Origin: a bacterium 210917-DFI.7.65
Lineage (GTDB): Bacteria; Bacillota; Clostridia; Oscillospirales; Oscillospiraceae
Assembly: GCA_020555865.1 (NCBI GenBank)
Contig: JAJCJJ010000002.1
Location: forward strand, 62,001 to 126,000
DNA length: 64,000 nucleotides
Direction: 5' to 3'
Shown: one piece after another, positions 51,696 to 60,277 of the stretch
Layout of the letters: the number at the start of each line of letters is the position of its first letter
How positions within the stretch are numbered: the stretch's first letter is position 1
The notes under the pieces: model-generated
Databases searched by the model: none
Seen by the model: the letters and a program-made list of their open reading frames with translations, nothing else
Told to the model about the DNA's origin: nothing
Translations under genes and position numbers: made by a program

Positions 51696-52331
51696 ATGTA
51701 CAGCGAACACGTCCATATTATGGATCACCCTTTGGTGGCCCACAAACTGAGCATCCTGCGCGACAAAAATACCAGCACCAAGGACTTCCGCGAAATCGTG
51801 TCTGAAATCGGCATGCTGATGACGTATGAAGCCACCCGAAGTCTGCCGCTGACCACCCGAGAAATCGAAACACCCATCTGCAAAGCCACCGTGCCTACAC
51901 TGGACGGCAAAAAATTCGCCGTGGTTCCGATCCTGCGTGCAGGATTGGGCCTGGTGGACGGCGTACTGCGCATCGTGCCCAGCGCCCGCGTGGGCCATAT
52001 CGGCCTGTATCGCAATGAGGAAACGCTGGAACCGGTAAAGTATTTCTGCAAAATGCCCAAGGATGTGGCCGATCGCGATATCCTGATCGTCGACCCCATG
52101 CTGGCCACCGGCGGCAGCGCCGACGCTGCCATCGGCTTTATGAAGGATTACGGCTGCAAAAACATCAAGCTGATGGTACTGCTGGCCGCTCCCGAAGGCA
52201 TTGAACGCATCATGAAAAACCACCCCGACGTAGATCTCTACTGCGGTGCAGTGGACGATCACCTGAACGAACACGGGTACATTGTCCCCGGTCTCGGCGA
52301 CGCCGGCGACCGTATTTTCGGCACAAAATAA
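51696..52331 (+). CDS. upp: Uracil phosphoribosyltransferase
   Basis: This 211-residue pyrimidine salvage enzyme joins uracil and PRPP to UMP. It has [31 protein letters not shown], the PRPP loop [18 protein letters not shown] and the uracil site [25 protein letters not shown] precedes the ATG. It follows tsaB by 27 bases, so is probably cotranscribed. Confidence 0.97.
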   Translation: MYSEHVHIMDHPLVAHKLSILRDKNTSTKDFREIVSEIGMLMTYEATRSLPLTTREIETPICKATVPTLDGKKFAVVPILRAGLGLVDGVLRIVPSARVGHIGLYRNEETLEPVKYFCKMPKDVADRDILIVDPMLATGGSADAAIGFMKDYGCKNIKLMVLLAAPEGIERIMKNHPDVDLYCGAVDDHLNEHGYIVPGLGDAGDRIFGTK

Positions 52332-52336
52332 CACAC

Positions 52337-52378
52337 AAAAGCAGCGGCCCGTCACTACAGTGACGGGCCGCTGCTTTT
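52337..52378. terminator. Terminator after upp
   Basis: AAAAGCAGCGGCCCGTCACT is complementary to the matching arm at 52359-52378 that ends in TTTT. It also faces the end of the minus-strand gene that follows. Confidence 0.88.
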
Positions 52379-52384
52379 ATAAGT

Positions 52385-52819
52385 TCACCGCTCCTTTGCG
52401 CGGCTCTCGCCAAAGCCCAGTGCAAACAGCGCGCCGGGAACCAGCCACAGCGCATGCTCTGTGTTGATAAATGCAGCGATCGACCAAGGGAATCCGTTCG
52501 GTAGGATCTGTCCGAAAAGCAAGCACAGGATACACCCTGCATACGACACCGCCAGGACAATACCCAACACCAGGCAGGCCCGCCGCGCACCGCGCCGCAG
52601 AAGCATGCCTCCAGCCCACTGCAGCACGGTGACGCCCAGCGCCCCCAGCGCAAAATACAGCAGCGGACGCGCGGCAAACAGATGGAAATAGTACTGCTCA
52701 TACCCATAGCGGATCGCCACCTCTTTCGCACCCACCACCACATACTGGATCCAAAAGATTGCGGCCACCGCCGCAACGATTCCATAGATCCCGATCTGCC
52801 ACAGATACATCTTTTTCAT
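52385..52819 (-). CDS. Four-helix membrane protein of unknown function
   Basis: This 144-residue protein has four hydrophobic segments (about 7-27, 52-70, 82-105 and 118-136) joined by short charged loops. No motif I can name. It begins MKKMYLWQIG behind GGAAAGGATGG. It is a single-gene unit between upp and the DUF815 ATPase, on the opposite strand to upp. Confidence 0.7.
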   Translation of the reverse strand: MKKMYLWQIGIYGIVAAVAAIFWIQYVVVGAKEVAIRYGYEQYYFHLFAARPLLYFALGALGVTVLQWAGGMLLRRGARRACLVLGIVLAVSYAGCILCLLFGQILPNGFPWSIAAFINTEHALWLVPGALFALGFGESRAKER

Positions 52820-52973
52820 TCTCGCACCATCCTTTCCGTCCGCGAAACAACACCCGCACTTTTACGGTGTTTTTATGAGAGTAATTATACCATCCTTCCC
52901 TATCTGCAGAAAGGGAGCCGGTACAATTTCTCCCTTTTTGCTAACTTTTTCAAATTTCATTGGTCAATTCAAC

Positions 52974-53008
52974 AAAGGCCCCCCGGTATTCGACCGGCGG
53001 GCCCTTTT
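52974..53008. terminator. Hairpin after the DUF815 gene
   Basis: AAAGGCCC-CCCGGT and ACCGGC-GGGCCCTTT form a stem about 20 bases after the minus-strand stop at 53030. Confidence 0.6.
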
Positions 53009-53029
53009 GTATTTTTTGTCTCCGGAATC

Positions 53030-54229
53030 TTAAAGTCCTTTGAGATATTTGATGAACTGCTGGGCGCTGCGGGGTGTACGGCTGGCGTGCTCCCGCTCCC
53101 ACTGCAGCGCCATTTTATCCAGCGCCTCCGGCGCGCTGTCCAGTCCCGCCTGCTTCGCCAGCAGGCGCACCATTTCCAGATACTGATCCTTGTTCAGGCC
53201 CCGGAACAGCACCCGGATACCGAAACGCTCGGACAGGGCGGTACGCTCTTCGATGGATTCGCGGATATTCACTTCGTCGTCCCCCCGCTCGCTGAAGGTT
53301 TCACGCATCAGGTGGCGGCGGTTGGATGTGGCGTAAATAACCACATTGGCAGGCCGTTTCTCAATGGAGCCCTCCAGTACCGTTTTCAAAACGGAGTAGC
53401 CCACATCGGCATTTTCAAAACTCAAATCATCGATAAACAGGATAAATTTCTGCCGCCGGCCGGCCAGCCGGCGCAGCAGAGCGGGAATGTCTGACAGCTC
53501 CTGCTTATCGATCTCAATGATGCGCAGGTCGGAAAACTCCGGAACTTTCAGCAGGCTCTTCACCGTGGCAGATTTTCCGGTACCCGCAGCGCCATAGAGC
53601 AGCATATTGTTCACGCTGTGGCCGGCCAGCAAAGCACGGGTGTTGTCCTGCACCTCTTTGCGTTCCTCTTCATAACCGATCAGAGCGTGTTCCTCCAGGT
53701 CCGGATCCACCACACGGAGCAGCGTATGGTTCGACCAGGTAAACGCCTTATACCGGGCGAACTCTCCGGCTCCATTTTTCCGGTACTCCTCCGTCAAAAC
53801 TTCAAAAGACAGCGTGTCGTCAGCGCGCCAAACAGGCAGCAGCGCAGCGGCCTCTTCTCCGGCCCGCCCGGCGACCGCAGCGCGCCACTGCGCCGGCGTA
53901 ACCGCAGACAGCGCCGCAAACGTCTCCACATCCCACCGCGCCGCATCGACCAGGGCCGCGTTGGCCGTGCCCCGGGCCGCAGCATCGCCGTAGGGCGTTT
54001 CATCATAGCGAAAGTGCTCCCAAAGATAGCCCCCCAGGGAATCGTACCCCGCCTTCTGCAGCGCATAAAAGGTTTCTGCATAGTGATCCAGCAGCGCTTC
54101 GTCATCCGCGGTTTCTTCGGCAAGCGCACGGATCAGTTTCGCCAGCGCCTGCACCGGGGGCAAAACCAGAAACGAACGATAGGCCCCAACCGCACTCAGG
54201 CGCAGGGCATAGTTTTTCCAGATATTCAT
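53030..54229 (-). CDS. DUF815 AAA+ ATPase
   Basis: This 399-residue protein has an N-terminal helical region (about 1-170) and a AAA+ domain: LLYGAAGTGKSATVKSLL (Walker A), KFILFIDDLSFE (Walker B), VVIYATSNRRHLMRETFSER and arginines that could be the finger. DUF815 ATPases are widespread and of unknown role. The start is MNIWKNYAL at 54229 behind AAAGGGAG. It is a single-gene unit. Confidence 0.88.
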   Translation of the reverse strand: MNIWKNYALRLSAVGAYRSFLVLPPVQALAKLIRALAEETADDEALLDHYAETFYALQKAGYDSLGGYLWEHFRYDETPYGDAAARGTANAALVDAARWDVETFAALSAVTPAQWRAAVAGRAGEEAAALLPVWRADDTLSFEVLTEEYRKNGAGEFARYKAFTWSNHTLLRVVDPDLEEHALIGYEEERKEVQDNTRALLAGHSVNNMLLYGAAGTGKSATVKSLLKVPEFSDLRIIEIDKQELSDIPALLRRLAGRRQKFILFIDDLSFENADVGYSVLKTVLEGSIEKRPANVVIYATSNRRHLMRETFSERGDDEVNIRESIEERTALSERFGIRVLFRGLNKDQYLEMVRLLAKQAGLDSAPEALDKMALQWEREHASRTPRSAQQFIKYLKGL

Positions 54230-54280
54230 ACAGTGCCAAACTCCCTTTCTGCAAAATGCCCGATCTCTTTTGTGCCTTTT

Positions 54281-54309
54281 ACCGTAGCACAATTTGAAAA
54301 AAGTTGCAA
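54281..54309 (-). promoter_or_regulatory. Likely promoter of the DUF815 gene
   Basis: TTGCAA (54309-54304), 17 bases and TACGGT (54286-54281). The -10 box is weak. Confidence 0.45.
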
Positions 54310-54400
54310 CCAAAAGACCGCAGAACTCATTCGCCCCCGTTCAATCGCTGCATTTTCTGATACGACAGTTCCAAAAGAGAATCGCCTGCTTGTCTTTTTC

Positions 54401-54429
54401 TTGTCTTTATCCCAGGCATGTGCTATAAT
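54401..54429 (+). promoter_or_regulatory. Promoter of thyA-folA
   Basis: TTGTCT (54401-54406), 17 bases and TATAAT (54424-54429), 34 bases before the thyA ATG. Confidence 0.8.
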
Positions 54430-54463
54430 AATGGCCGCAAATCAGTGAAAGAGAGAGCAGCGC

Positions 54464-55294
54464 ATGAGTTACGCAGATGAAATTTTTCAGCAAAACTGCC
54501 GTGATATCCTGCAAAACGGCATCTGGGATACCGACCAGCAAGTGCGTCCCCGCTGGGACGACGGCGCTCCGGCCCATACCATTAAAAAATTCGGCATTGT
54601 CAACCGTTATGATCTGAAGCGGGAATTTCCCATTCTGACCATCCGGCGCACATATTTCAAAACCTGTATTGACGAATTGCTGTGGATCTGGCAGCAAAAA
54701 TCCAACAATATCCACGATCTCAACGGCCACATCTGGGATCAGTGGGCAGATGAAAACGGCTCCATCGGCAAAGCTTACGGTTATCAGCTGGCCATCCGGC
54801 ACCAGTACCCCGAGGGCGAATTTGACCAGGTGGACCGGGTGATTTATGACCTTCAGCACAATCCTGCCTCCCGGCGGATTATGACCAATCTATACAATTT
54901 TGAAGATCTGCACGAGATGGCGCTGTATCCGTGCGCCTATTCCATGACATTCAATGTCAGCGGCAATACGCTCAACGCCATTTTGAACCAGCGCAGCCAG
55001 GACATGCTGGCCGCCAACAACTGGAACGTGGTGCAGTATGCTGTGCTGGTGCACATGATGGCCCAGATCGCAGGACTCGAGGCCGGCGAGCTGGTGCATG
55101 TGATCGCCGATGCCCACATCTATGACCGCCACGTCCCCATCATCGAGGATCTGCTCGGCCGAACGCCCCGCAGCGCGCCGCACTTCACTATGGACACCTC
55201 TGTCACGGATTTTTACCGGTTTACCCGCGACAGCTTTGTTTTAGAGGGATACGATCCCCACCCATTCGACACAAAGATCCCCGTCGCAGTGTAA
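54464..55294 (+). CDS. thyA: Thymidylate synthase
   Basis: This 276-residue enzyme methylates dUMP using methylene-THF, giving dihydrofolate. The catalytic Cys is in ALYPCAYSMTF, where classic ThyA has PCH; the following RSQDMLAANNWNVVQYA differs from the usual RSxDxxLGxPFN. Both changes are what I recall from the clostridial ThyA branch rather than a sign of decay. Further motifs are IWDQWADENGSIGKAYGYQ and HIYDRHVP. The dihydrofolate it makes is recycled by FolA, 14 bases downstream. Confidence 0.93.
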   Translation: MSYADEIFQQNCRDILQNGIWDTDQQVRPRWDDGAPAHTIKKFGIVNRYDLKREFPILTIRRTYFKTCIDELLWIWQQKSNNIHDLNGHIWDQWADENGSIGKAYGYQLAIRHQYPEGEFDQVDRVIYDLQHNPASRRIMTNLYNFEDLHEMALYPCAYSMTFNVSGNTLNAILNQRSQDMLAANNWNVVQYAVLVHMMAQIAGLEAGELVHVIADAHIYDRHVPIIEDLLGRTPRSAPHFTMDTSVTDFYRFTRDSFVLEGYDPHPFDTKIPVAV

Positions 55295-55308
55295 GGAGGA
55301 ACCCCAAT

Positions 55309-55800
55309 ATGAATCTGATCGTATGCGTCAGCCGCAACTGGGGCATCGGGAAAAACAACGAACTGCTGTTCCACATTCCCGACGACCTGAAACAGTTCAA
55401 GGCTCTGACCACAGGCAAAGTGGTGGTTATGGGCCACAACACACTCAAATCCCTGCCCGGCGGAAAGCCTCTGCCGAACCGCACCAACATCGTTTTGTCC
55501 CGCAACCCGAATTTAAAAATTGAAGGTGCCACCGTGTGCAACAGCGTGCAGGACGTGCTCATCGAAGTGTCCGACCGGCTGCAGAGCGACGTATTTATCA
55601 TCGGCGGTGAAGCGATTTACAAAATGTTCCTCCCTTACTGCCGCCGGGCGCTGATTACCCGGGTGGATGCCGCACCGGAAGCCGATGTTTTTTTCCCGGA
55701 TCTGCTGGAACAGCCGCAGTGGAAAATCCGCCAGGAATCCAACTTTATGGAGTGCGAAGGACTTTCCTATCAATACGTAGAATACGTCAACGAAAGCTGA
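55309..55800 (+). CDS. folA: Dihydrofolate reductase
   Basis: This 163-residue enzyme reduces dihydrofolate with NADPH. It has VSRNWGIGKNNELLFHIPDDLKQFK, VVMGHNTLKSLPGGKPLPNRTNIVLSR (in pieces) and VFIIGGEAIYKMFLPYC. AAGGAGGA precedes the ATG. Coupling to thyA fits the shared pathway. Confidence 0.97.
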   Translation: MNLIVCVSRNWGIGKNNELLFHIPDDLKQFKALTTGKVVVMGHNTLKSLPGGKPLPNRTNIVLSRNPNLKIEGATVCNSVQDVLIEVSDRLQSDVFIIGGEAIYKMFLPYCRRALITRVDAAPEADVFFPDLLEQPQWKIRQESNFMECEGLSYQYVEYVNES

Positions 55801-55804
55801 ACCT

Positions 55805-55836
55805 GACCGTCCGCAGCCCGCTGCGGGCGGTCTTTC
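55805..55836 (+). terminator. Terminator after folA
   Basis: GACCGTCCGCAG pairs with CTGCGGGCGGTC with one mismatch and is followed by TTTCC. Confidence 0.7.
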
Positions 55837-56004
55837 CTCCGTTTGCATAGACCTTTTGTTGATGCCGCGCAGACGGATTGCCCCTTCCCCTGCCGGCCCA
55901 GTCATGGTACAATGACCGTGGGGTAAAACGCGTTTTTGAAGATGTACCGTCCTCACCAGAACGAACGATTTGAAACTGTATCGATACAACGGGAGATGAT
56001 TGTT

Positions 56005-57132
56005 TTGATTTATAAGGATTTTCAGGATCTGAAGCTGTCTGCCCTGGGGTTCGGCGCCATGCGCCTGCCCACAGTGGGCGGCGTGGACGCCCAGGTGGAC
56101 GAGCCGGCGGCAAAAGAACTGGTGGACTACGCTATGGCCCACGGCATCAATTATTATGACACGGCCTGGGGCTATCACGGCGGTCATTCGGAGGCGGTAA
56201 TGGGGCGCTGCCTGCGTCAGTATCCGCGCCAAAGTTATTACCTCGCCTCCAAATTCCCCGGCTATGACCTGTCCAACATGGGAAAAGTGCAGGAGATCTT
56301 TGAAGAGCAGCTGCGCCGGTGCGGTGTGGAATATTTTGATTTTTATCTTTTCCACAACGTATGCGAAATGAACATTGAACAATATCTTGATCCGCAGTAT
56401 GGCATTTTCGACTACCTGACGCAGCAGAAAAAGGCAGGCCGCATCCGTCACCTGGGTCTTTCCATCCATGGGAGCATCCATGTACTGGAGCGGTTTTTGG
56501 AAGCCTACGGCGAAGCCATGGAATTCTGTCAGGTACAGCTGAATTACCTTGACTGGGAATTCCAGGACGCCCGGGAAAAAGTCGCTCTGCTGGAACGCTA
56601 CCACATCCCTGTGTGGGTGATGGAGCCGCTGCGGGGCGGCCGTCTCTGCCAGCTGTCGGAAGAGGATGCCGCTGTGCTGCATGCACTGCGCCCGAAAGAA
56701 AGCCCGGCGGGCTGGGCTTTCCGCTTCCTTCAGTCCATTCCTTCTGTGGGCGTTACGCTTTCCGGCATGTCCACTATGGAGCAGCTTCAGGAAAATCTGA
56801 GCTTCTTTGAAACGGAGCAGCCTCTGTCTCCTGAAGAGTGGGACACCCTGCAGCAGATTGCCCGGGCTATGACCGGCGGCGTACCCTGCACCAGCTGCCA
56901 TTACTGCACCAGTCACTGCAGCCAGGAACTGGATATCCCCATGCTGCTCAAACTTTATAATGAGCATACGTTCACCGGAGGCGGTTTTCTGGCCCCTATG
57001 GCGCTGTCCGCCCTGCCTGCTGACAAGCAGCCCTCCGCCTGCGTCGCCTGCCGCGCCTGCGAAGCCGTGTGCCCCCAGCAGATCAAAATTTCCGACGTGC
57101 TGGCGGATTTTTCTCAAAAGCTCCACAGCTGA
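56005..57132 (+). CDS. Aldo/keto reductase with C-terminal 4Fe-4S domain
   Basis: This 375-residue enzyme has an N-terminal AKR barrel (MIYKDFQDLKLSALGFGAMRLP, in pieces; YDTAWGYHGGHSE; LGLSIHG) and a C-terminal ferredoxin-like part with CTSCHYCTSHC and ACVACRACEAVCPQ, giving two Fe-S clusters. Such fused proteins are common in anaerobes. The substrate is unknown. The start is taken as TTG at 56005, 9 bases after GGGAG, giving the usual family N-terminus. The ATG at 55996 has no ribosome site. Confidence 0.87.
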   Translation: MIYKDFQDLKLSALGFGAMRLPTVGGVDAQVDEPAAKELVDYAMAHGINYYDTAWGYHGGHSEAVMGRCLRQYPRQSYYLASKFPGYDLSNMGKVQEIFEEQLRRCGVEYFDFYLFHNVCEMNIEQYLDPQYGIFDYLTQQKKAGRIRHLGLSIHGSIHVLERFLEAYGEAMEFCQVQLNYLDWEFQDAREKVALLERYHIPVWVMEPLRGGRLCQLSEEDAAVLHALRPKESPAGWAFRFLQSIPSVGVTLSGMSTMEQLQENLSFFETEQPLSPEEWDTLQQIARAMTGGVPCTSCHYCTSHCSQELDIPMLLKLYNEHTFTGGGFLAPMALSALPADKQPSACVACRACEAVCPQQIKISDVLADFSQKLHS

Positions 57133-57150
57133 AACATCCTGTCCTGTGCC

Positions 57151-57189
57151 GCCGCACATTCTCATTCAGAGAATGTGCGGCGCTTTTTC
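57151..57189 (+). terminator. Terminator after the aldo/keto reductase
   Basis: GCCGCACATTCTC pairs perfectly with GAGAATGTGCGGC and is followed by GCTTTTTC. Confidence 0.85.
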
Positions 57190-57274
57190 ATCGGCCGCGG
57201 CAAATTTTTTCACGCTTCTCTCCCCAAAACATTGATTTTATGGTACACTATGCGGTAAACAGGAGGGATAGGAT

Positions 57275-59329
57275 ATGAGCGATCTGCATACCGATGTGCG
57301 CTATATCAAGGGTATCGGCGAAGCCCGTGCCAAAGCGCTGGCTAAGTTGGGCATCACCGACCTGCTCAGCCTGATCTCTTATTTCCCCAGGGATTGGGAA
57401 GATCGTTCCGCCCTCCGCACCATTGACACGCTGCCCATCGGCGAAAACTGCTGCGTACGGGCCATGGTGGCATCATCGCCGGTGGCTTCCCATGTGCGCA
57501 AAGGACTGGATTTGCTGAAGGTGAAGGTGGTAGACAATACCTCCGCGCTCTTTCTCACCTTTTTTAATCAGCCCTATCTCAAAAACACTTTAATCGTCGG
57601 AGAAACCTATGTATTTTATGGCAAAACAGAGGGAACCCTGCTGCGCCGCCAAATGATAAATCCTCTGTTTGAAAAAGACGGCATCGGAGAGATCACCGGG
57701 CGCATTATGCCAATTTATCCGCTGACTGCGGGGATCAGCCAAAATACAATGCATCGCGCCATCCGTCAAGGCCTGAATGCCTGCGAGGAAATCCTCCCCG
57801 ACGTGCTCCCTGAAGAACTGCGGCTGCACTACCATCTATGCCACATCGGCTACGCCTATGAAAATATTCACTTCCCTGCCTCCTTTGAGGCCCTGAACGT
57901 GGCGCGGCGCAGACTGTCCTTTGAAGAATTTTTCCTGCTGTGCACCGGCATGCAGCTGCTGCGCCGCCGCCGCACGGATCTCAGCTCCACAGTGTGCTCC
58001 CCCATTGATATGCAGCCTTTCTACGATGCCCTCCCTTTCTCCCTCACCGATGCACAGCGGCGCGCGGCAGGGGAGGCCATGGCCGATATGTGCGGCAAAA
58101 CGCCCATGAACCGCCTGTGCCAGGGCGACGTTGGTTCCGGCAAAACCATGGTGGCCGCCGCCTGCATCTATTTTGCCGCACAAAACGGTTATCAATCCGC
58201 CCTGATGGCGCCCACGGAACTGCTGGCCCAGCAGCACTACCATTCCCTGGCCCCGCTGCTGGAAAAACTGGGCGTGCGCTGTGCACTGCTGACCGGTTCA
58301 CTGAGCGCCAAAACCAAAAAGAGTATCCGCGCACAGCTGGAAACGGGAGAAATCGCAGTCGCAGTAGGCACACAGGCTCTGATTTCCAGGGACGTGACTT
58401 TTTCTTCCCTGGGCCTGGTGGTGGCCGATGAACAGCACCGCTTCGGCGTGGCCCAGCGCGCAGCCCTGTCCGCCAAAGCGGAAAAGCCCCATGTGCTGGT
58501 GATGTCCGCCACTCCCATCCCCCGTACCCTGGCGCTGATGATCTATGGCGATCTGGATATTTCCGTCATCGATGAATTGCCCCCCGGGCGGCAGAAGACA
58601 GACACTTTCGCCGTACCAAACAGCTACCACGAACGGGTGTACCGCTTTATCCGAAAGCATGTGCGTGCCGGACGGCAGGTCTATATCGTCTGTTCCCTGG
58701 TGGGTGCACCGGACACGATCCCCAACGAAAAAAAAACAGTGACGGAATATACTTCCCGTCTGCAAACCGAAATCTTTCCCGATCTTCGGGTTGGCTGCGT
58801 ACACGGGAAGATGAAATCTTCCGAAAAAGAACGCATCATGGCCGCTTTTGCCGCAGGGACACTGGATATCCTGGTATCCACCACCGTGATCGAAGTGGGG
58901 GTGGATGTTCCAAACGCCACTATCATGGTCGTGGAAAACGCCGAACAATTCGGCCTGTCCCAGCTGCACCAGCTGCGGGGCCGGGTGGGCCGCGGAACCG
59001 AAAAATCCTACTGCATCCTGTTTTCTGACGCCCGCAGCGAGAACACCAAAACGCGCCTGCGGGCCATGACGGAAACCAACGACGGGTTCCGAATCGCCCA
59101 GCAGGATCTGGAACTGCGCGGCCCTGGCGACTTTTTCGGGCAGCGACAGCACGGCCTGCCCAGTTTGAAAGTAGCGGACCTTCACTGCGACCTGGAACTG
59201 CTGCATACCGCCCGCCGTGCTGCCGACGAACTGCTCGCCGCCGATCCTGATTTGAAGGACGAGGCGCACCGCGGCATCGCCGACAAAATCCGCGCGCTGT
59301 TCCAGAGTGCGGAGGGATCGCTGAATTGA
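57275..59329 (+). CDS. recG: ATP-dependent DNA helicase RecG
   Basis: This 684-residue helicase reverses stalled forks. The N-terminal wedge/OB region starts with DVRYIKGIGEARAKALAKLGI. The helicase motifs are GDVGSGKTMVAAA (I), LMAPTELLAQQHY (Ia), VVADEQHRFGVAQR (II), VMSATPIPRTLAL (III), STTVIEVGVDVPNA (V) and HQLRGRVGRG (VI). Full length. AGGAGGGAT precedes the ATG. Confidence 0.97.
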   Translation: MSDLHTDVRYIKGIGEARAKALAKLGITDLLSLISYFPRDWEDRSALRTIDTLPIGENCCVRAMVASSPVASHVRKGLDLLKVKVVDNTSALFLTFFNQPYLKNTLIVGETYVFYGKTEGTLLRRQMINPLFEKDGIGEITGRIMPIYPLTAGISQNTMHRAIRQGLNACEEILPDVLPEELRLHYHLCHIGYAYENIHFPASFEALNVARRRLSFEEFFLLCTGMQLLRRRRTDLSSTVCSPIDMQPFYDALPFSLTDAQRRAAGEAMADMCGKTPMNRLCQGDVGSGKTMVAAACIYFAAQNGYQSALMAPTELLAQQHYHSLAPLLEKLGVRCALLTGSLSAKTKKSIRAQLETGEIAVAVGTQALISRDVTFSSLGLVVADEQHRFGVAQRAALSAKAEKPHVLVMSATPIPRTLALMIYGDLDISVIDELPPGRQKTDTFAVPNSYHERVYRFIRKHVRAGRQVYIVCSLVGAPDTIPNEKKTVTEYTSRLQTEIFPDLRVGCVHGKMKSSEKERIMAAFAAGTLDILVSTTVIEVGVDVPNATIMVVENAEQFGLSQLHQLRGRVGRGTEKSYCILFSDARSENTKTRLRAMTETNDGFRIAQQDLELRGPGDFFGQRQHGLPSLKVADLHCDLELLHTARRAADELLAADPDLKDEAHRGIADKIRALFQSAEGSLN

Positions 59330-59353
59330 TACTCAAGCGGCTTCGGTCTATAA

Positions 59354-59390
59354 AAAAGCGCCGTTTCCCCAAGGGGGAAACGGCGCTTTT
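59354..59390. terminator. Shared terminator between recG and the 73-residue gene
   Basis: AAAAGCGCCGTTTCCCC and GGGGAAACGGCGCTTTT pair fully around a 3-base AAG loop between convergent genes. Confidence 0.9.
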
Positions 59391-59404
59391 CGCCTGTTGC
59401 TGTT

Positions 59405-59626
59405 TTATTCGATAATACTGTCCATATCGCAGAGGCTATTGAGTTCCTCGTCGGCATAGTCGTCCTCTTCGCAGCGTTTGCAGGGGCATTTCATCTTCAA
59501 TTCCGCAAAGAAATCGCAGATTTCTTCCTTGTATCTGAGAATAAGCAGCACACCGGCCACCACCGCGCCGATCAGCGCTGCCAGCGCCGCCAAAAGCTTC
59601 AGCAGATCCTTCATATCACGATCCAT
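59405..59626 (-). CDS. Small single-pass membrane protein
   Basis: This 73-residue protein has one membrane helix (about 9-31) and a Cys-rich acidic tail with CPCKRCEEDDYADEE. The paired Cys might bind a metal. It follows CGGAGGGA. I do not recognise a family. It stands alone between two plus-strand units. Confidence 0.65.
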   Translation of the reverse strand: MDRDMKDLLKLLAALAALIGAVVAGVLLILRYKEEICDFFAELKMKCPCKRCEEDDYADEELNSLCDMDSIIE

Positions 59627-59742
59627 AACTAATCCCTCCGTTCCATGTCAACATAGATAGTATTCGTAGTATGATTGTATATTTTACACTCCTTGCCGCC
59701 AAAATACAATCTATTTTTGAAAAATATCCCACCGGCTTCCCC

Positions 59743-59771
59743 TTGTTCTTTCCACTCTTTTACTGTATAAT
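59743..59771 (+). promoter_or_regulatory. Promoter of the Asp23-DAK2 genes
   Basis: TTGTTC (59743-59748), 17 bases and TATAAT (59766-59771). The leader of about 115 bases contains a GGCCGGCGG-rich dyad but no recognised riboswitch. Confidence 0.75.
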
Positions 59772-59892
59772 ATAAGATATTATTTTATGCTGTGAAAAGT
59801 GTGGCTGTGTTTCCCCGCCCCTCCGCTTCGTAGCCGGGCCGGCGGAGCGATGCCGCTTTGGATCGAATGTTGAAACGAAAGGACGGTCCCCT

Positions 59893-60243
59893 ATGATAAA
59901 GATGCAGTCGGAAAAGGGCGAGATCATCATCAGCAGCGCAGTGTTCACCAATATCACCGGCGCCGCCGCCACAAATTGCTTCGGCGTCAAAGGCATGGCC
60001 TACCGCTCCATGACCGATGGCCTGGTGCACCTTTTGCGCCATGAGGCCATGGGAAAAGGCGTGAAGGTCACATACAACGACGACAGCAGCATCTCCATCG
60101 AGCTTCATATCATTGTGGAGCACGGTGTGAATGTCACCGCCGTCTGCCGTGCCATCATGAACGAGGTTCGTTATGTGGTTCAGCAGAATACAGGCGTGAT
60201 CGTGCGCTCGGTGGACGTCTGCGTGGATTCCATCACTCTGTGA
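59893..60243 (+). CDS. Asp23/Gls24 family protein (YloU-like)
   Basis: This 116-residue protein reads SEKGEIIISSAVFTNITGAAAT, then a beta/alpha domain with IELHIIVEHGVNV and a NTGVIVRSVDVCVDSI end, the YloU layout. YloU is almost always beside the DhaK/DhaL-like YloV gene, as here. The role is linked to envelope or fatty acid matters but not settled. GGAAAGGACGG precedes the ATG. Confidence 0.9.
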   Translation: MIKMQSEKGEIIISSAVFTNITGAAATNCFGVKGMAYRSMTDGLVHLLRHEAMGKGVKVTYNDDSSISIELHIIVEHGVNVTAVCRAIMNEVRYVVQQNTGVIVRSVDVCVDSITL

Positions 60244-60277
60244 GGAACAGCACTGCTTTGAAAGGAAGGTCTCATCT

